64,000 bases of DNA from Subtercola sp. Z020 (GCF_002931235.1 NZ_PSTT01000009.1:62001-126000); one strand, 5' to 3'; counted from the first letter of the stretch, positions 24,087 through 33,643 are shown. A program made the numbers and translations. The notes: generated by a model from the letters alone, not told the origin.

Positions 24087-24947
24087 TCAGAGGGCGATGG
24101 CGGCGATCCCGGCCAGCACGATCGCCGCGCCGACGAGGCGCCGGGCGAGCTGCCCTTCGTGGAACAGTCGCCACGCCAGCAGTGATCCGATCACGATCGA
24201 TGACTCCCGGAGCGGCGCGACCAGCGCCACGGGGGCGGTCTGCAGTGCGGTCAGAACGAGAATGTACGAGACGGGCGAGAGCACCGCGACCGTGGTCACG
24301 GGTATGGCGTCCCGGCGCAGGTCGAGCCGCAGGCGGCCGCGGCGCCGGAGGGCCAGCGGCGCCAGCATCAGGCTCTGCGCCAGGAAGGTTCCCGTGAAGT
24401 ACGTGACGGGCGAGAGGTGCAGCGCCGAGACGGCGTAACTGTCCCACAGGGTGTAGGCCGCGATTGCGACGCCGGTGGCGGCGCCCCAGCCCAGCCCGCC
24501 CGCCGCCCCGGGCCTCGCCGCTCTCAGCGGGTTGCCCGTGACGACGAGGATGCCCGCCACGACGACGAGGGCGCCGACGATCGGAAGGGTGCCCAGCCGC
24601 TCGCCGAAGAAGACCACCGCGACCACCATCGTCAGCACGGGGCCGGTTCCCCGCGCCACGGGGTAGACCACTCCGAGGTCGTGACGGTCGTATCCCGTCT
24701 GCAGCGTCAACGAGTACAGCAGGTGGAACACCGCCGAGCCGAGCGACCCGACGAGAAGCGCGACCGACACCGGCTGGTCGCCGTCGATCAGCGGCACGAG
24801 TCCGAACGGCAGGCAGAGAAGGGTTGCGAGGCAGGTGTACGCCCAGACGAAGACGATCGTGTCGCCGCGCCGGTACTTCGACACGGTGTTCCAGATGGCG
24901 TGGGCGACCGCGGCCAGCAGAACGATCGCGACGGTGGCCGGTGCCAT
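24087..24947 (-). CDS. EamA/DMT-family transporter
   Basis: The 286-residue protein has ten hydrophobic segments in two EamA repeats (first from VAIVLLAAVAHAIWNTV, second from GVAIAAYTLWDSYAVSAL), with the usual PVARGTGPVL and APLRESSIVIGSLLAW segments. Members export or exchange small metabolites. The stop of the RpiR gene and this start share a base (TGATG), so the two are co-expressed. The substrate is unknown. Confidence 0.9.
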   Translation of the reverse strand: MAPATVAIVLLAAVAHAIWNTVSKYRRGDTIVFVWAYTCLATLLCLPFGLVPLIDGDQPVSVALLVGSLGSAVFHLLYSLTLQTGYDRHDLGVVYPVARGTGPVLTMVVAVVFFGERLGTLPIVGALVVVAGILVVTGNPLRAARPGAAGGLGWGAATGVAIAAYTLWDSYAVSALHLSPVTYFTGTFLAQSLMLAPLALRRRGRLRLDLRRDAIPVTTVAVLSPVSYILVLTALQTAPVALVAPLRESSIVIGSLLAWRLFHEGQLARRLVGAAIVLAGIAAIAL

Positions 24948-25831
24948 CAGGTGAGGTTGGGGAGATCCATTCCCGCGTGCTCGGCCCGGCGTCTCCTCTC
25001 CGGGTCACGGAGCGCCAGAACTGCGGCCAGGGCATCGATGACGACCAACTGCGCCAGCCGGCTCCCCGCCGCGGCCATCTGGCCGGGGAGCGCGGCGCCC
25101 CCGACGGCGAGGGCGATGTCGGCGAGTTCGGCGAGCGGGGTGTCGTAGTGGTTGGTGAGGGCGACGAGTGCCGCACCGGCCGAGGTGGCCGCGTCGGCGA
25201 CGGCGAGCGTCGACGCCGTTCTGCCCGTGGAGCTGACGGCGAGCACGACATCGCGCCCGTCGAGCAGCCGTGTCGCGATCATGGCCGATTCGTGGTCGGG
25301 GATGGTGAGGGCCCCGACGCCGAGCGCTCGCAGCCGGAAGACGGCATCGGCGGCGACTGCCGCCGATGTTCCCGCGCCCACGACGAGAACCTGGCGCGCA
25401 TCCCGAACGGCATCGACGGCCCGGTCGAGCGCCGCGGGGTCGAGCGACCCGGCCAGGGCTGTCAATGCCTCAATGCCGGTCCGCGTGGCGGATTCGAGCA
25501 CGTCGACGGTGGGGGCGTCGTCGGGAAGCGCAGGGGGAGGGCTGAAGAACTCGGTGGCGCCGCGTGCCCGGGCGATCTCGAACTTGAGGTCGGAGAACCC
25601 GGCGAAGCCGATCGCCCGTGCCGCGCGCACGACGCTCGGGGCAGAGACCCCCGCACGGGCGGCGACCTGGGCCGTGGTGCTCGTGCCGACGAACAGCGGG
25701 TCGGCCATCACGAGCGCGACCACCTTCGCCTCGCTCGCGGCCAGGTCGCCGCTCCGCCCCGCAACGGTTCCGAGCCAGCGCAGCAGCCCGGGGTGCTCAT
25801 CAGAAACGCGATTACCGTCTGTGTCATCCAT
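24947..25831 (-). CDS. RpiR/MurR-family transcriptional regulator with SIS domain
   Basis: Residues ~30-90 are the RpiR helix-turn-helix (ASEAKVVALVMADP, then TAQVAARAGVSAPSVVRAAR). Residues ~130-270 are a sugar isomerase (SIS) domain (VLVVGAGTSAAVAADA, VVLAVSSTGRTASTLAVADA). Such proteins bind phosphosugars. It is coupled to the EamA transporter gene and divergent from the reductase gene at 25856, so it may control both. Confidence 0.92.
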   Translation of the reverse strand: MDDTDGNRVSDEHPGLLRWLGTVAGRSGDLAASEAKVVALVMADPLFVGTSTTAQVAARAGVSAPSVVRAARAIGFAGFSDLKFEIARARGATEFFSPPPALPDDAPTVDVLESATRTGIEALTALAGSLDPAALDRAVDAVRDARQVLVVGAGTSAAVAADAVFRLRALGVGALTIPDHESAMIATRLLDGRDVVLAVSSTGRTASTLAVADAATSAGAALVALTNHYDTPLAELADIALAVGGAALPGQMAAAGSRLAQLVVIDALAAVLALRDPERRRRAEHAGMDLPNLT

Positions 25832-25842
25832 CGGTAACAGTG

Positions 25843-25848
25843 TAACGT
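25843..25848 (+). promoter_or_regulatory. -10-like TAACGT for a possible leaderless reductase transcript
   Basis: TAACGT is followed by 7 nt and then the ATG at 25856. No ribosome site is present upstream of the ATG. No convincing -35 was found, so this is a weak call. Confidence 0.4.
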
Positions 25849-25855
25849 GTCAGGC

Positions 25856-26788
25856 ATGGCAGAAAACCGCACTCCCCCCGGCGACCGGCGCTCCCCGTCG
25901 GGCCGGCCGCCGACGGTCGCCGTGGTCGGCCCGGGCGCGATCGGCACGACGATCGCCGCGCTGCTGCACCGGGCCGGACAGACACCGCTGCTCTACGGGC
26001 GAACGCCCCGGCCGTGTGTCACCCTGCACGACGACGAGGGTTCTGTCACGGTGCCGGGCCCCGTGCGTACCCGACCCGAGCAGGCGGAGGGGCCCGTCGA
26101 CCTCGTCTTCCTGGCCGTCAAGACGACGCAGGTCGAGGCCGCAGCTGTCTGGCTCGGTGCCCTCTGCCATCCGGGCACGGTCGTCTGCGTTCTGCAGAAC
26201 GGGGTGGAGCAGCTGGCCTCGGTCACTCCGCACGCCGCCGGTGCCGCGGTCGTACCGGCTGTGGTGTGGTTTCCGGCCACCACGCAGCCCGACGGCTCAG
26301 TGCGACTGCGGGCGAGCGCCCGCCTGACCCTCCCCGACCTGCCCGCCTCCCGGGTCGTCGTCGCGGCGCTCGAGCAGACCGCCTGTTCGGTCGAGCTCGC
26401 ACCGCACTTTCGGGCGGTGGCCTGGCGCAAGCTGCTGCAGAATGCGGTGGCCGGGTTGATGGTGCCGGCCCGGCGACGGTCGGGAATGTTCGTGCGCGAC
26501 GACATCGCGGAGCTCGCCGAGCGCTACCTCCGCGAGGGGTTGGCTGTCGCCCGGGCTGAGGGAGCCGAGCTCGGCGACGAGACGGTCGGGGAGATCATCC
26601 GGTACTTCCGGGCGAATCCGGCAGACCTCGGAACCTCCATCCTCACCGACAGCCAGGCGGGCCGACCCCTGGAATGGGACACCCGCAACGGCATCATTCG
26701 GCGCCGGGGCCTGGCCCACGGCATCCCGACCCCGGTGAGCGACGTGCTGGTGCCGCTTCTGGCCGCATCGAGCGACGGGCCGGGCTGA
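25856..26788 (+). CDS. 2-dehydropantoate 2-reductase family oxidoreductase (PanE/ApbA-like)
   Basis: A Rossmann motif GPGAIGTTIAALL follows a short proline-rich leader. Family signatures continue with FLAVKTTQ, LQNGVEQ and the C-terminal AWRKLLQNAVAGLM, where the catalytic lysine is expected, then EWDTRNGIIRRRGLAHGIPTP. True PanE makes pantoate for coenzyme A; many paralogues reduce other 2-keto acids. ATG at 25856 is taken as start; an in-frame GTG at 25847 is the alternative. Confidence 0.87.
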   Translation: MAENRTPPGDRRSPSGRPPTVAVVGPGAIGTTIAALLHRAGQTPLLYGRTPRPCVTLHDDEGSVTVPGPVRTRPEQAEGPVDLVFLAVKTTQVEAAAVWLGALCHPGTVVCVLQNGVEQLASVTPHAAGAAVVPAVVWFPATTQPDGSVRLRASARLTLPDLPASRVVVAALEQTACSVELAPHFRAVAWRKLLQNAVAGLMVPARRRSGMFVRDDIAELAERYLREGLAVARAEGAELGDETVGEIIRYFRANPADLGTSILTDSQAGRPLEWDTRNGIIRRRGLAHGIPTPVSDVLVPLLAASSDGPG

Positions 26789-26829
26789 CCGGGCGGCGTG
26801 CCGAACGCGGGCGGCGCGGGCTGGCCGAG

Positions 26830-26848
26830 CGGGCCCGGCGCCGGCCCG
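26830..26848. terminator. Possible bidirectional hairpin between convergent genes
   Basis: CGGGCC (26830-26835) pairs with GGCCCG (26843-26848) around a 7-nt loop that is itself GC-rich. It lies between the convergent reductase and GH63-like genes. No U-tract follows, so it is a weak terminator candidate. Confidence 0.4.
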
Positions 26849-26851
26849 GCC

Positions 26852-28561
26852 TCAGCCGCGCCGCTCCTCCGCCTCGCGGGCGAGCGTGAGGTAGCAGCTC
26901 GCCGTCCAGGTGTAGGCCCGGTCGCGAAGACCCTCCCCCGTCAGGGCGTCGAAGTTCTCGGCGAACCCCGACCGTTCGCAGAGCGCTCGGAAGCGGGCGC
27001 TGATGAGGTCGGCCAGCCCGGTCTCGCCCGCCTGGCGCAGACCGTCTTCGACGAGGGCGGTCGACGGCGCCCAGATGGGGCCGCGCCAGTAGCCGTCGGC
27101 CTCGTATTCCGGGGTGTCGACGAGCTGGGTCGCCGGGCCGAACTCGGTCAGGTGCAGCGAGATGCGTTCGGCCAGCAGGTGGCTGACCTCGGCAGGCAGG
27201 TGCGCGGCGGCGACGATCGGCAGGGTGGTCAGCAGAGACGTCGTCGTGCTGCGGCGACCCGTGGTCACGGCACGCGCGACGAAGGTGTCGGCATCCCAGA
27301 GCTCGAGGAGCGCCCCCCGCATCGACCGCAGTTCTGCCCGCCACTCGTCGGCGTCGCCGGCCAGGCCGAGCTCGTCGGCGAGTTCGGCGAGCACGTCGAA
27401 CTGCACCACCAGGAAGGCGGCGAGGTCGGGCGATTCGATCAGGCGGTCGTTGTCGAAGGTGGTCGAGTTGTCCCAGCCGCTGTCGTTCCCGTGCTGATAG
27501 TGGGCGAGTGGATGCCCGGGGGCCCGCCGGGAGTCGAGCCAGAACCGGGTCCACCGCACCAGGGAGCCGTACAGCTCGGCCACGACGTCACGGCTCAGCG
27601 GTTCGGCGAGACTCTGGCGCAGCTTGCGGAACGCCCAGCCGTGGATCGGCGGCTTGACGAAGTTGTAGAGCACTTCGGAATGGGTGACCGAGTCGGGCAG
27701 GGCGCCCGCGGCATCCTGGAAGTCGAAGACGACGCTGAACTGGTCGATCGCCTCGCGGGGCAGTCCGGGGGAGAGGGCGAGCGCGTTGAAGCAGTGGTCC
27801 CAGCTCCAGACCTTGTCCATCCAGTGTTTGGACATGAGGATCGCCTCGCGCGTGAGAAAGCCGCGCGCGGAGACGGTGGCCGACCACAGAACGTACGCCG
27901 CAGCGACGGCGCCGGGCGTGCGCTCGCTCCGCCACGGGGCGACCCTGTCGACGTAGTCGTCGAAGTCGAGGGCGACGGCGCGGGCTGCCTCGTCGAATGA
28001 GAGGGTGCCGGTGAATGGGGCCCTTGCCGTCTCGAACTCCTCGATGGCCACCTCCCACTCGTCACCGCCGATGGTCACGGCCCGCTCGCCGGAGCCCAGC
28101 AGCTCGGCACCAGCCACGGTCGCCGTTCCTCGGAGGGTGGTGATGCGGTAGCGGCGGCCCGTCTCGTACGACGTGAAGACCGCTGAACCGTCGATCGGAT
28201 CGTGAAAGAGATAGGTGCCGGTGAACGGGGTGAGTGCGGCGGCAGCGTCGGCGAGACGGAGGTCGAGCATCCGGCCGCGCAGCCGCAGTGTCGTGTCGTT
28301 CTCGAAGACGATCTCGATCTCCCCGCCCGCGCCGGCGAGCCGGAGCCTGCCCGGAGCGGCGTCGACGTCGACGGGCACGCGCTCGCCGCCCTGCAGGGGT
28401 TCGAGGGTGAAGATCGCGTGCATACCTGTCTGGTGGGAGACGAGGTGCAGGTCGTCGCGCACATCGTGCAGGGCGACCACGGGCGAGATGTCGAGCCATG
28501 AACCCCGCCGGCTGAACGGGATGCTGCGGATGTCGAAACCCGTCTCGGAGGGGGCGCTCAT
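26852..28561 (-). CDS. GH63-like (alpha/alpha)6 glycoside hydrolase
   Basis: The 569-residue protein has an N-terminal beta-rich domain (~1-190) and an (alpha/alpha)6 barrel. The barrel shows WSWDHCFNALAL (252-262), GNDSGWDNSTTFD with the probable general acid Asp364, YWRGPIWAPSTALVEDGL, and SGFAENFDALTGEG, where the general base is expected. This is the plan of GH63/GH37-type inverting glucosidases. With no signal peptide it should act in the cytoplasm on imported oligosaccharide. It overlaps the GH127 gene by 4 nt (28558-28561). The substrate is not determined. Confidence 0.85.
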   Translation of the reverse strand: MSAPSETGFDIRSIPFSRRGSWLDISPVVALHDVRDDLHLVSHQTGMHAIFTLEPLQGGERVPVDVDAAPGRLRLAGAGGEIEIVFENDTTLRLRGRMLDLRLADAAAALTPFTGTYLFHDPIDGSAVFTSYETGRRYRITTLRGTATVAGAELLGSGERAVTIGGDEWEVAIEEFETARAPFTGTLSFDEAARAVALDFDDYVDRVAPWRSERTPGAVAAAYVLWSATVSARGFLTREAILMSKHWMDKVWSWDHCFNALALSPGLPREAIDQFSVVFDFQDAAGALPDSVTHSEVLYNFVKPPIHGWAFRKLRQSLAEPLSRDVVAELYGSLVRWTRFWLDSRRAPGHPLAHYQHGNDSGWDNSTTFDNDRLIESPDLAAFLVVQFDVLAELADELGLAGDADEWRAELRSMRGALLELWDADTFVARAVTTGRRSTTTSLLTTLPIVAAAHLPAEVSHLLAERISLHLTEFGPATQLVDTPEYEADGYWRGPIWAPSTALVEDGLRQAGETGLADLISARFRALCERSGFAENFDALTGEGLRDRAYTWTASCYLTLAREAEERRG

Positions 28562-30483
28562 GCGGGCACGAAGACGCGCATCGTTGCCGGGCCGCGCTCT
28601 GCCCAGCGGTGGTAGGGCACGAACGCCAGGCCGAGCGCCGGGCGCCCGACCCGCTCGGAGGGCGGAGGGCCGTAGGGAAGACCGTCGTCGGCCGGGCCGT
28701 CGACGGCGGATCCGTGGGCGAGGGCTCCGTCACCGTGTTCTTCGAGGGCATGAGCGGTGTCGATACGGATGTTCTCCATGGTCACCCCTCGCGGCAGATC
28801 GGGCGATTCCAGACAGAGCACGAGGGGCCCGCGCTCGAGCGCGACCGTTCCGCGCAGGGCGTCGATGCGGGGGTCGGGCCAGGTGAACCGGGGCGCGACG
28901 GGCAGCAGCAGCGCCACCTCGTCTCCCGCAGAGAAGGTGCGGGTCACATCGGCCCAGCCCGGCCGCACAGGTGAGGCGTCGCCGCCGTTCACTCGCAGTG
29001 TCGCCCCCTCGGCCCAGCCCGGCACTCGGAGCCGGAGCCGGGCGTCGCCGGCCGGAGCCTCGTCGATGCGCACCGTGATCGCGCCCGCGTCGGGGTAGCG
29101 CGTCTGCACCGTGAGAACGAACCCGCCCGCGCGCACCTCGCCCGCCGCGTACTGCAGAAGGGCGATTCCGCGCTCGTCGACCGCGGCGGTGTACGACCCG
29201 AGCGAGGCGAGGGTGCGGGCGACGTTCGTCGGGCAGCACGACACGTCGAACCACGGGGCGCGCACGCCGCCCTCGGCGCGGCCGTTCACGCCGGCACCCG
29301 CCGGGGCACCGGCCTCGCGCTGGTGCAGGGGGTTCGCATAGAAGAAGGCACGGCCGTCGTCGCTCGGCGAGGTGGCGACGACGTTGAAGAGGGTGCGCTC
29401 GATGAGGTCGGGATAGCGCGCGTCGCCGGTGGCGAGGTAGAGCCGCCAGGCGAGCATGACGGAGCCGACTCCGGCGCAGGTCTCGCAGTACGCACGGTCG
29501 GCCGGGAGCTCCCAGTCGTCGCCGAACCCTTCGTCCTGGTGGCGCGAACCCATACCGCCGGTGAGGTAGGTGCGGCGCGCGACCGTGCGATCCCACTGCC
29601 GGGCGACGGCGTCGAACAGCGCATCGTCGCCGGTCTCCACCGCGACGTCGAGCGCGCCCGCTGAGAGGTAGAGAGCCCGCACCGCGTGGCCCCGGAGCGC
29701 GACCGCCTCTCTGACCGGCACGTCGTCCTGGAAGTACTCGGCCGACAGCAGGGGGCGCACGGCCAGGGTGCCGTGGCCGCGGCGCTCGATGAAGAGCCGG
29801 GCCTGCTCGAGGTAGCGACGCTCGCCGAAAGCGCGCCCCGCTTCGACGAGCGCCACCTCTATCTCGGGGTGACCGCAGACCGCGTCGCGGCCGCCCTCCC
29901 CGAATTCCTCGCAGACCTGGTCGGCCGCGCGCCGACCGATCCGCACGAGCTCGTCATCGTGGCCGGTGCGGTGTCGCGCGACGGCGGCCTGCAGCAGATG
30001 ACCGGTGTTGTACAGTTCGTGGCCCATCGCCAGGTCACTGTACCGGGGGGCCAGCCCCGCATGCCCATGGGCCGTGTTCAGGTAGCCGTCGGCATCCTGG
30101 GCGGCGCCGACCCGGGCCACCAGGGCCTCGAACGTCTCCTGGAGGGCGGGGTCGTCGGAGCGGCCGAGCTCCCACGCCATCGCCTCCAGCAGTTTGTAGA
30201 TCTCGGAGTCGGAGAACTGCCAGCCCGGGCGATCGGTGATCGTCTCGCCGCGCGCAACGCGGTCGAAGTTCGCGATCCAGCCGAGGCGTTCCATCCAGGC
30301 GAGGCAGTGGCCGAGGGTGGCTCGGGCATTGACGCCCTGGCGTCTGCCCCAGAAGCCCGCCGGGTCGAGGGTCACGTCGCCGACACCGACGCCTCTGCGA
30401 AGGCCCGTCGTGGGCGCGACGGGCACTCCGGTCGCTGCGCTCGTGCCGGGCGTGGTGCCGGCTGTCGTCGCGGAGAGGGTCAT
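28558..30483 (-). CDS. GH127 beta-L-arabinofuranosidase
   Basis: The 641-residue protein is a DUF1680/GH127 enzyme. The zinc/cysteine active site can be placed: Glu334 and Cys336 in YCETCAG, and Cys416-Cys417 in VSCCPTN. These match in order and spacing Glu338, Cys340, Cys417 and Cys418 of the Bifidobacterium enzyme HypBA1, in which Cys417 is the nucleophile. The barrel also has SDSEIYKLLEAMAW and MGHELYNTGHLL. It releases L-arabinose from beta-L-arabinofuranosides, as found on plant hydroxyproline-rich glycoproteins. No signal peptide is seen. It follows the permease genes by 4 bp. Confidence 0.93.
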   Translation of the reverse strand: MTLSATTAGTTPGTSAATGVPVAPTTGLRRGVGVGDVTLDPAGFWGRRQGVNARATLGHCLAWMERLGWIANFDRVARGETITDRPGWQFSDSEIYKLLEAMAWELGRSDDPALQETFEALVARVGAAQDADGYLNTAHGHAGLAPRYSDLAMGHELYNTGHLLQAAVARHRTGHDDELVRIGRRAADQVCEEFGEGGRDAVCGHPEIEVALVEAGRAFGERRYLEQARLFIERRGHGTLAVRPLLSAEYFQDDVPVREAVALRGHAVRALYLSAGALDVAVETGDDALFDAVARQWDRTVARRTYLTGGMGSRHQDEGFGDDWELPADRAYCETCAGVGSVMLAWRLYLATGDARYPDLIERTLFNVVATSPSDDGRAFFYANPLHQREAGAPAGAGVNGRAEGGVRAPWFDVSCCPTNVARTLASLGSYTAAVDERGIALLQYAAGEVRAGGFVLTVQTRYPDAGAITVRIDEAPAGDARLRLRVPGWAEGATLRVNGGDASPVRPGWADVTRTFSAGDEVALLLPVAPRFTWPDPRIDALRGTVALERGPLVLCLESPDLPRGVTMENIRIDTAHALEEHGDGALAHGSAVDGPADDGLPYGPPPSERVGRPALGLAFVPYHRWAERGPATMRVFVPA

Positions 30484-30487
30484 GGGG

Positions 30488-31306
30488 TCAGTCCTTCACT
30501 GCGCCGGCGGTGACGCCGGCCGCGACGTAGCGCTGTGCCACGATCAGCAGCACGGCCGCCGGGATGGATGCTACAACAGCGGTCGCCATGATCGCGTTCC
30601 ACTGGGTCGTGTTGTTGCCGATGTAGGAGTAGATGCCGAGGGTGACCGGCTTCAGCGGCGAGTTGCGGGCGAGCGTCGAGGCGAAGATGAAGTCCGACCA
30701 GGCCCAGAGAAAGGCGAACAGCGCGACCGTGAGCGCCGAGTTGCGGCTGAGCGGCAGCACGACCGACGTGAAGGTGCGCCAGGCGCTCGCCCCGTCCATC
30801 CGGGCCGCCTGAAGAAGCTCGGCCGGGAGGCCGCTCATGAACGCGGTGAACAGCAGCACGCCGAACGGAACGGCGATGGTCGAGTCGGCCAGGATGAGCC
30901 CGCCGACACCATTGAGCAGGCCGAGGCGAACGTAGATGGCGTAGAAGCCCATCGCCATCACGACACCGGGGATCATCTGCGCCACGAGGAGAACGAAGTT
31001 CAGCGTTCGCCCGCCCCGCAGGTTCAGAAGGGCGATGGCGTAACCCGCGGGGGTCGCGATGACGAGGGTGAGCGCGACGCAGCCCAGCCCGATCAGCAGA
31101 CTGGTGCCGAGGTTCGGCAGCTGCTGCCGCAGCACCTCGGTGTAGCCCTCGAGGGTGGCGTCGGTGGGGAAGAGGTGCGGTGGGCTCAGGCGCAGGTCTC
31201 GGGTCGGGGTGAACGAGACGTTCACCATCCAGTAGATGGGAAAGAGCATCAGCGCGGTGAAGACGATGCCGAGCGCGGTCTTCCACCAGTTTCTGCGGGC
31301 GGTCAT
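30488..31306 (-). CDS. CUT1 sugar ABC transporter permease (MalG-type)
   Basis: The 272-residue permease has six predicted helices, the EAA loop LQAARMDGASAWRTFTSVV and the C-terminus GVTAGAVKD. The start MTARRNWWKTA at 31306 overlaps the stop of the partner permease by 4 nt (ATGA). The long reading frame extending upstream is antisense-like shadow. It works with the MalF-type partner and SBP, probably importing arabinofuranosyl oligosaccharides. Confidence 0.92.
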   Translation of the reverse strand: MTARRNWWKTALGIVFTALMLFPIYWMVNVSFTPTRDLRLSPPHLFPTDATLEGYTEVLRQQLPNLGTSLLIGLGCVALTLVIATPAGYAIALLNLRGGRTLNFVLLVAQMIPGVVMAMGFYAIYVRLGLLNGVGGLILADSTIAVPFGVLLFTAFMSGLPAELLQAARMDGASAWRTFTSVVLPLSRNSALTVALFAFLWAWSDFIFASTLARNSPLKPVTLGIYSYIGNNTTQWNAIMATAVVASIPAAVLLIVAQRYVAAGVTAGAVKD

Positions 31307-32280
31307 GAGTTCTCCTGACGACGCTGCATCCGCAGGTACAGGAACCCGAAGATGAGGGCGATGATGATGAGGATGTTGCCCACCGCAGAGGCCGGTGAGA
31401 GGTCGGGCTGGCCGGTGCCGAAGGCTTCGCGGTACGACCAGGTGGCCAGGGTGGTGGTCGAGTTCGCCGGGCCGCCCTTGGTCATGATCCAGATGATGTC
31501 GACGACCTTCAGGGTGTAGACGAGCCCGAGCAGCAGGGTGATCGCCGAGACCGGGCGCAACAGCGGGAAGGTGATGCTCCAGAACTGGCGCCACGCCCCG
31601 GCGCCGTCGAGCGAGGCGGCCTCGTACACGTCGGCAGAGATGTTCTGCAGGCCGGAGTACAGAATGACGAGGTTGAACGGGATGCCCAGCCAGATGTTCG
31701 CGATGATGACCGCGATCATCGAGGTGTCGGGTGAGGTGAGCCAGTTGATCTGGCCGATGCCGACGGCCTGCAGAAAGGCGTTGACGATGCCGTTGTCGCT
31801 GTTGAGCATCCAGGCCCATACTGACCCCGAGACGATCAGGGGCAGCAGCCACGGCACGAGGAAGAGCGCGCGCAGCACGCCGCTCAGCCGGAAGTGGTTG
31901 CGGAAGAACACGGCCAGGGCGAGGCCGAAGACGTACTGGAAGACCAGGGAGGCGAACACGAAGACGGCCGTGTTCAGGAGCGCCTGGCTGAACAGCGGCG
32001 ACGACACCACGTCGGCGTAGTTCTTCAGCCCGACGAAGGCGGCGTTTCCCTGCACGAAGGCGCGCACGGTGTAGTCGTGCACACTCAGGTCGATGCTGCG
32101 GAACAGCGGATAGGCGTAGAACGCGGCGAGGTACACCAGAAGGGGAGCGGCGAAGGCCGCTGCCACCCAGCGCGATCCGCCGAGTCTCGAGCGCCGACGA
32201 CGGGCGGGTGGGCGGTCGTCGGCCGTGTCGCGGGGGTCACCCGGTACGGGCGTCGCCGGCGGTGCCATGGAGAGTGTCAT
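31303..32280 (-). CDS. CUT1 sugar ABC transporter permease (MalF-type)
   Basis: The 325-residue permease has a ~30-residue hydrophilic N-terminus rich in Pro and Arg, then six helices and the EAA loop YEAASLDGAGAWRQFWSIT. AAGGAT lies 5 nt before the ATG at 32280. The gene begins 21 bp past the stem-loop at 32301-32334 that separates it from the SBP gene. Confidence 0.92.
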   Translation of the reverse strand: MTLSMAPPATPVPGDPRDTADDRPPARRRRSRLGGSRWVAAAFAAPLLVYLAAFYAYPLFRSIDLSVHDYTVRAFVQGNAAFVGLKNYADVVSSPLFSQALLNTAVFVFASLVFQYVFGLALAVFFRNHFRLSGVLRALFLVPWLLPLIVSGSVWAWMLNSDNGIVNAFLQAVGIGQINWLTSPDTSMIAVIIANIWLGIPFNLVILYSGLQNISADVYEAASLDGAGAWRQFWSITFPLLRPVSAITLLLGLVYTLKVVDIIWIMTKGGPANSTTTLATWSYREAFGTGQPDLSPASAVGNILIIIALIFGFLYLRMQRRQENS

Positions 32281-32300
32281 CCCTGATCCTTCGTTGCGGG

Positions 32301-32334
32301 TTCCTGCCGGCGGGCGGGGGCCCGCCGGCAGGAA
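32301..32334 (-). repeat. 14-bp perfect stem-loop between SBP and permease genes
   Basis: TTCCTGCCGGCGGG (32301-32314) pairs perfectly with CCCGCCGGCAGGAA (32321-32334) around a 6-nt loop. It lies 10 nt downstream of the SBP stop and 21 nt upstream of the permease start. It is a likely transcript-stabilising or partial-termination element that makes binding protein more abundant than permease. Confidence 0.8.
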
Positions 32335-32343
32335 CGTCGAGTG

Positions 32344-33603
32344 CTACTTGCCGTCGGTGGCGGAGGCCGCCGCCGTCTGGGCTGCGGCGAGGGCATCCTG
32401 GGGGGATGACGCGCCGGAGAGGGCGCTCTGCACGGCCGTCCACAACTGCTCGGAGATCAGCGGGTAGTTCGTGCCGAGATTGTCGCTGGTGCGACCCTTC
32501 GCCGACTGCACCGCAGAGACCCAGGTCTTCAGGTCGGGGTGCTCGGTCAGGAGCTGTTCCTGGCCGGCGCTGGTCGGCGGGATGTAGTACGCGAAGGTGT
32601 CTGCCGTCTTGACGAAACCGTCGGGCGTCGTCATGCAGTCGACGATCTTCTTCGTGGTCTCGTACCGGGCGGTGTCCTTCTGAACCGGGGTGGTGATGAA
32701 CTCTCCACCGGTCGGCGCGGGGGCCACACCGGAGTCGACGGCCGGAATCTCGATGATGCCGGTCTTGAACGACTGCTTTGCGGCGTTGTCGACCTGCCAG
32801 GTCCCGTTCTCGCCGAAGGCGAAGTCACCCGTGATGAACTCCTCCCAGGTGGTGTTCTGCGAGTTGGTGATCACCGACTGCGGGGCGTACCCCTTGGTGA
32901 CCCAGTCGGTCCACAGCGACAGGGCGCTCACGGCCTGGGGTGAGTCGAGCTTCGTGAGATCGGCGCCCGATCCCCAGAACCAGGGCAGGAACTGGAATGA
33001 CCCCTCTTCGGTGTTGATGCCCGCGAAGGTGATGCCCTTGTGGCCGGCCGCGGTGACCTTGGCGAGCGCGTCGGTCAGACTGCTCCAGCTGGTGATCGTT
33101 GCGGGGTCGACACCGGCCGCCGACAGGATGTCGGCGTTGTAGTAGAGCGCGAGGGTGTTCGCGCCGATGGGCACACCGTAGTTCTTGCCGTCGATCTGGC
33201 CGGCGGCGAGCAGGTTGGCGTCGATTCCCGAGGTGTCGAGACCGAGTTCGTCTGTCGTGGTCAGCATTCCGGTGTCGGCCAGCGTCGAGACCGCCGGGTT
33301 GTCCAGCAGGATGACGTCGGGCGCCGTGCCCTCCTGGGCGGCGAGGAGCGCCTGGTTGGTGAGGGAGGTGGTGTCGTAGGCGGTGCGCTGGATGGTGACG
33401 CCGGCATCGGTGCCGCAGGCCTGGACGCGGTTCGCCCAGTCGGAGCCCTCAGCGTGCTGGGGGTACGGGTCCCACCAGGTGTAGGTGCCGCCGGCGGCGT
33501 CGGTCGACGAGCCGGTGCTCGATCCGGAGCAGCCGGCAAGGGCGCCCACAGCGAGGGCTGCGACGGCGATGACGACCGGCGCTCGGAATTTTCGGGTGAT
33601 CAT
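32344..33603 (-). CDS. CUT1 sugar-binding lipoprotein
   Basis: The signal peptide ends ALAGC (Cys25), and the mature protein starts with a Ser/Thr/Gly linker and GTYTWWDPYPQHAEGSDW. The body is a family 1 extracellular solute-binding domain (FLPWFWGSGADLTKL, then SALSLWTDWVTKGYAP). A strong ribosome site AAGGAGG lies 6 nt before the ATG at 33603. It is 40 bp downstream of the LacI gene and upstream of two permeases and two glycosidases, so an arabinose-containing oligosaccharide is the inferred ligand. Confidence 0.92.
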   Translation of the reverse strand: MITRKFRAPVVIAVAALAVGALAGCSGSSTGSSTDAAGGTYTWWDPYPQHAEGSDWANRVQACGTDAGVTIQRTAYDTTSLTNQALLAAQEGTAPDVILLDNPAVSTLADTGMLTTTDELGLDTSGIDANLLAAGQIDGKNYGVPIGANTLALYYNADILSAAGVDPATITSWSSLTDALAKVTAAGHKGITFAGINTEEGSFQFLPWFWGSGADLTKLDSPQAVSALSLWTDWVTKGYAPQSVITNSQNTTWEEFITGDFAFGENGTWQVDNAAKQSFKTGIIEIPAVDSGVAPAPTGGEFITTPVQKDTARYETTKKIVDCMTTPDGFVKTADTFAYYIPPTSAGQEQLLTEHPDLKTWVSAVQSAKGRTSDNLGTNYPLISEQLWTAVQSALSGASSPQDALAAAQTAAASATDGK

Positions 33604-33643
33604 GTGTTCCTCCTTGAACATGTCCGGGATGCCGGACGTCGGG

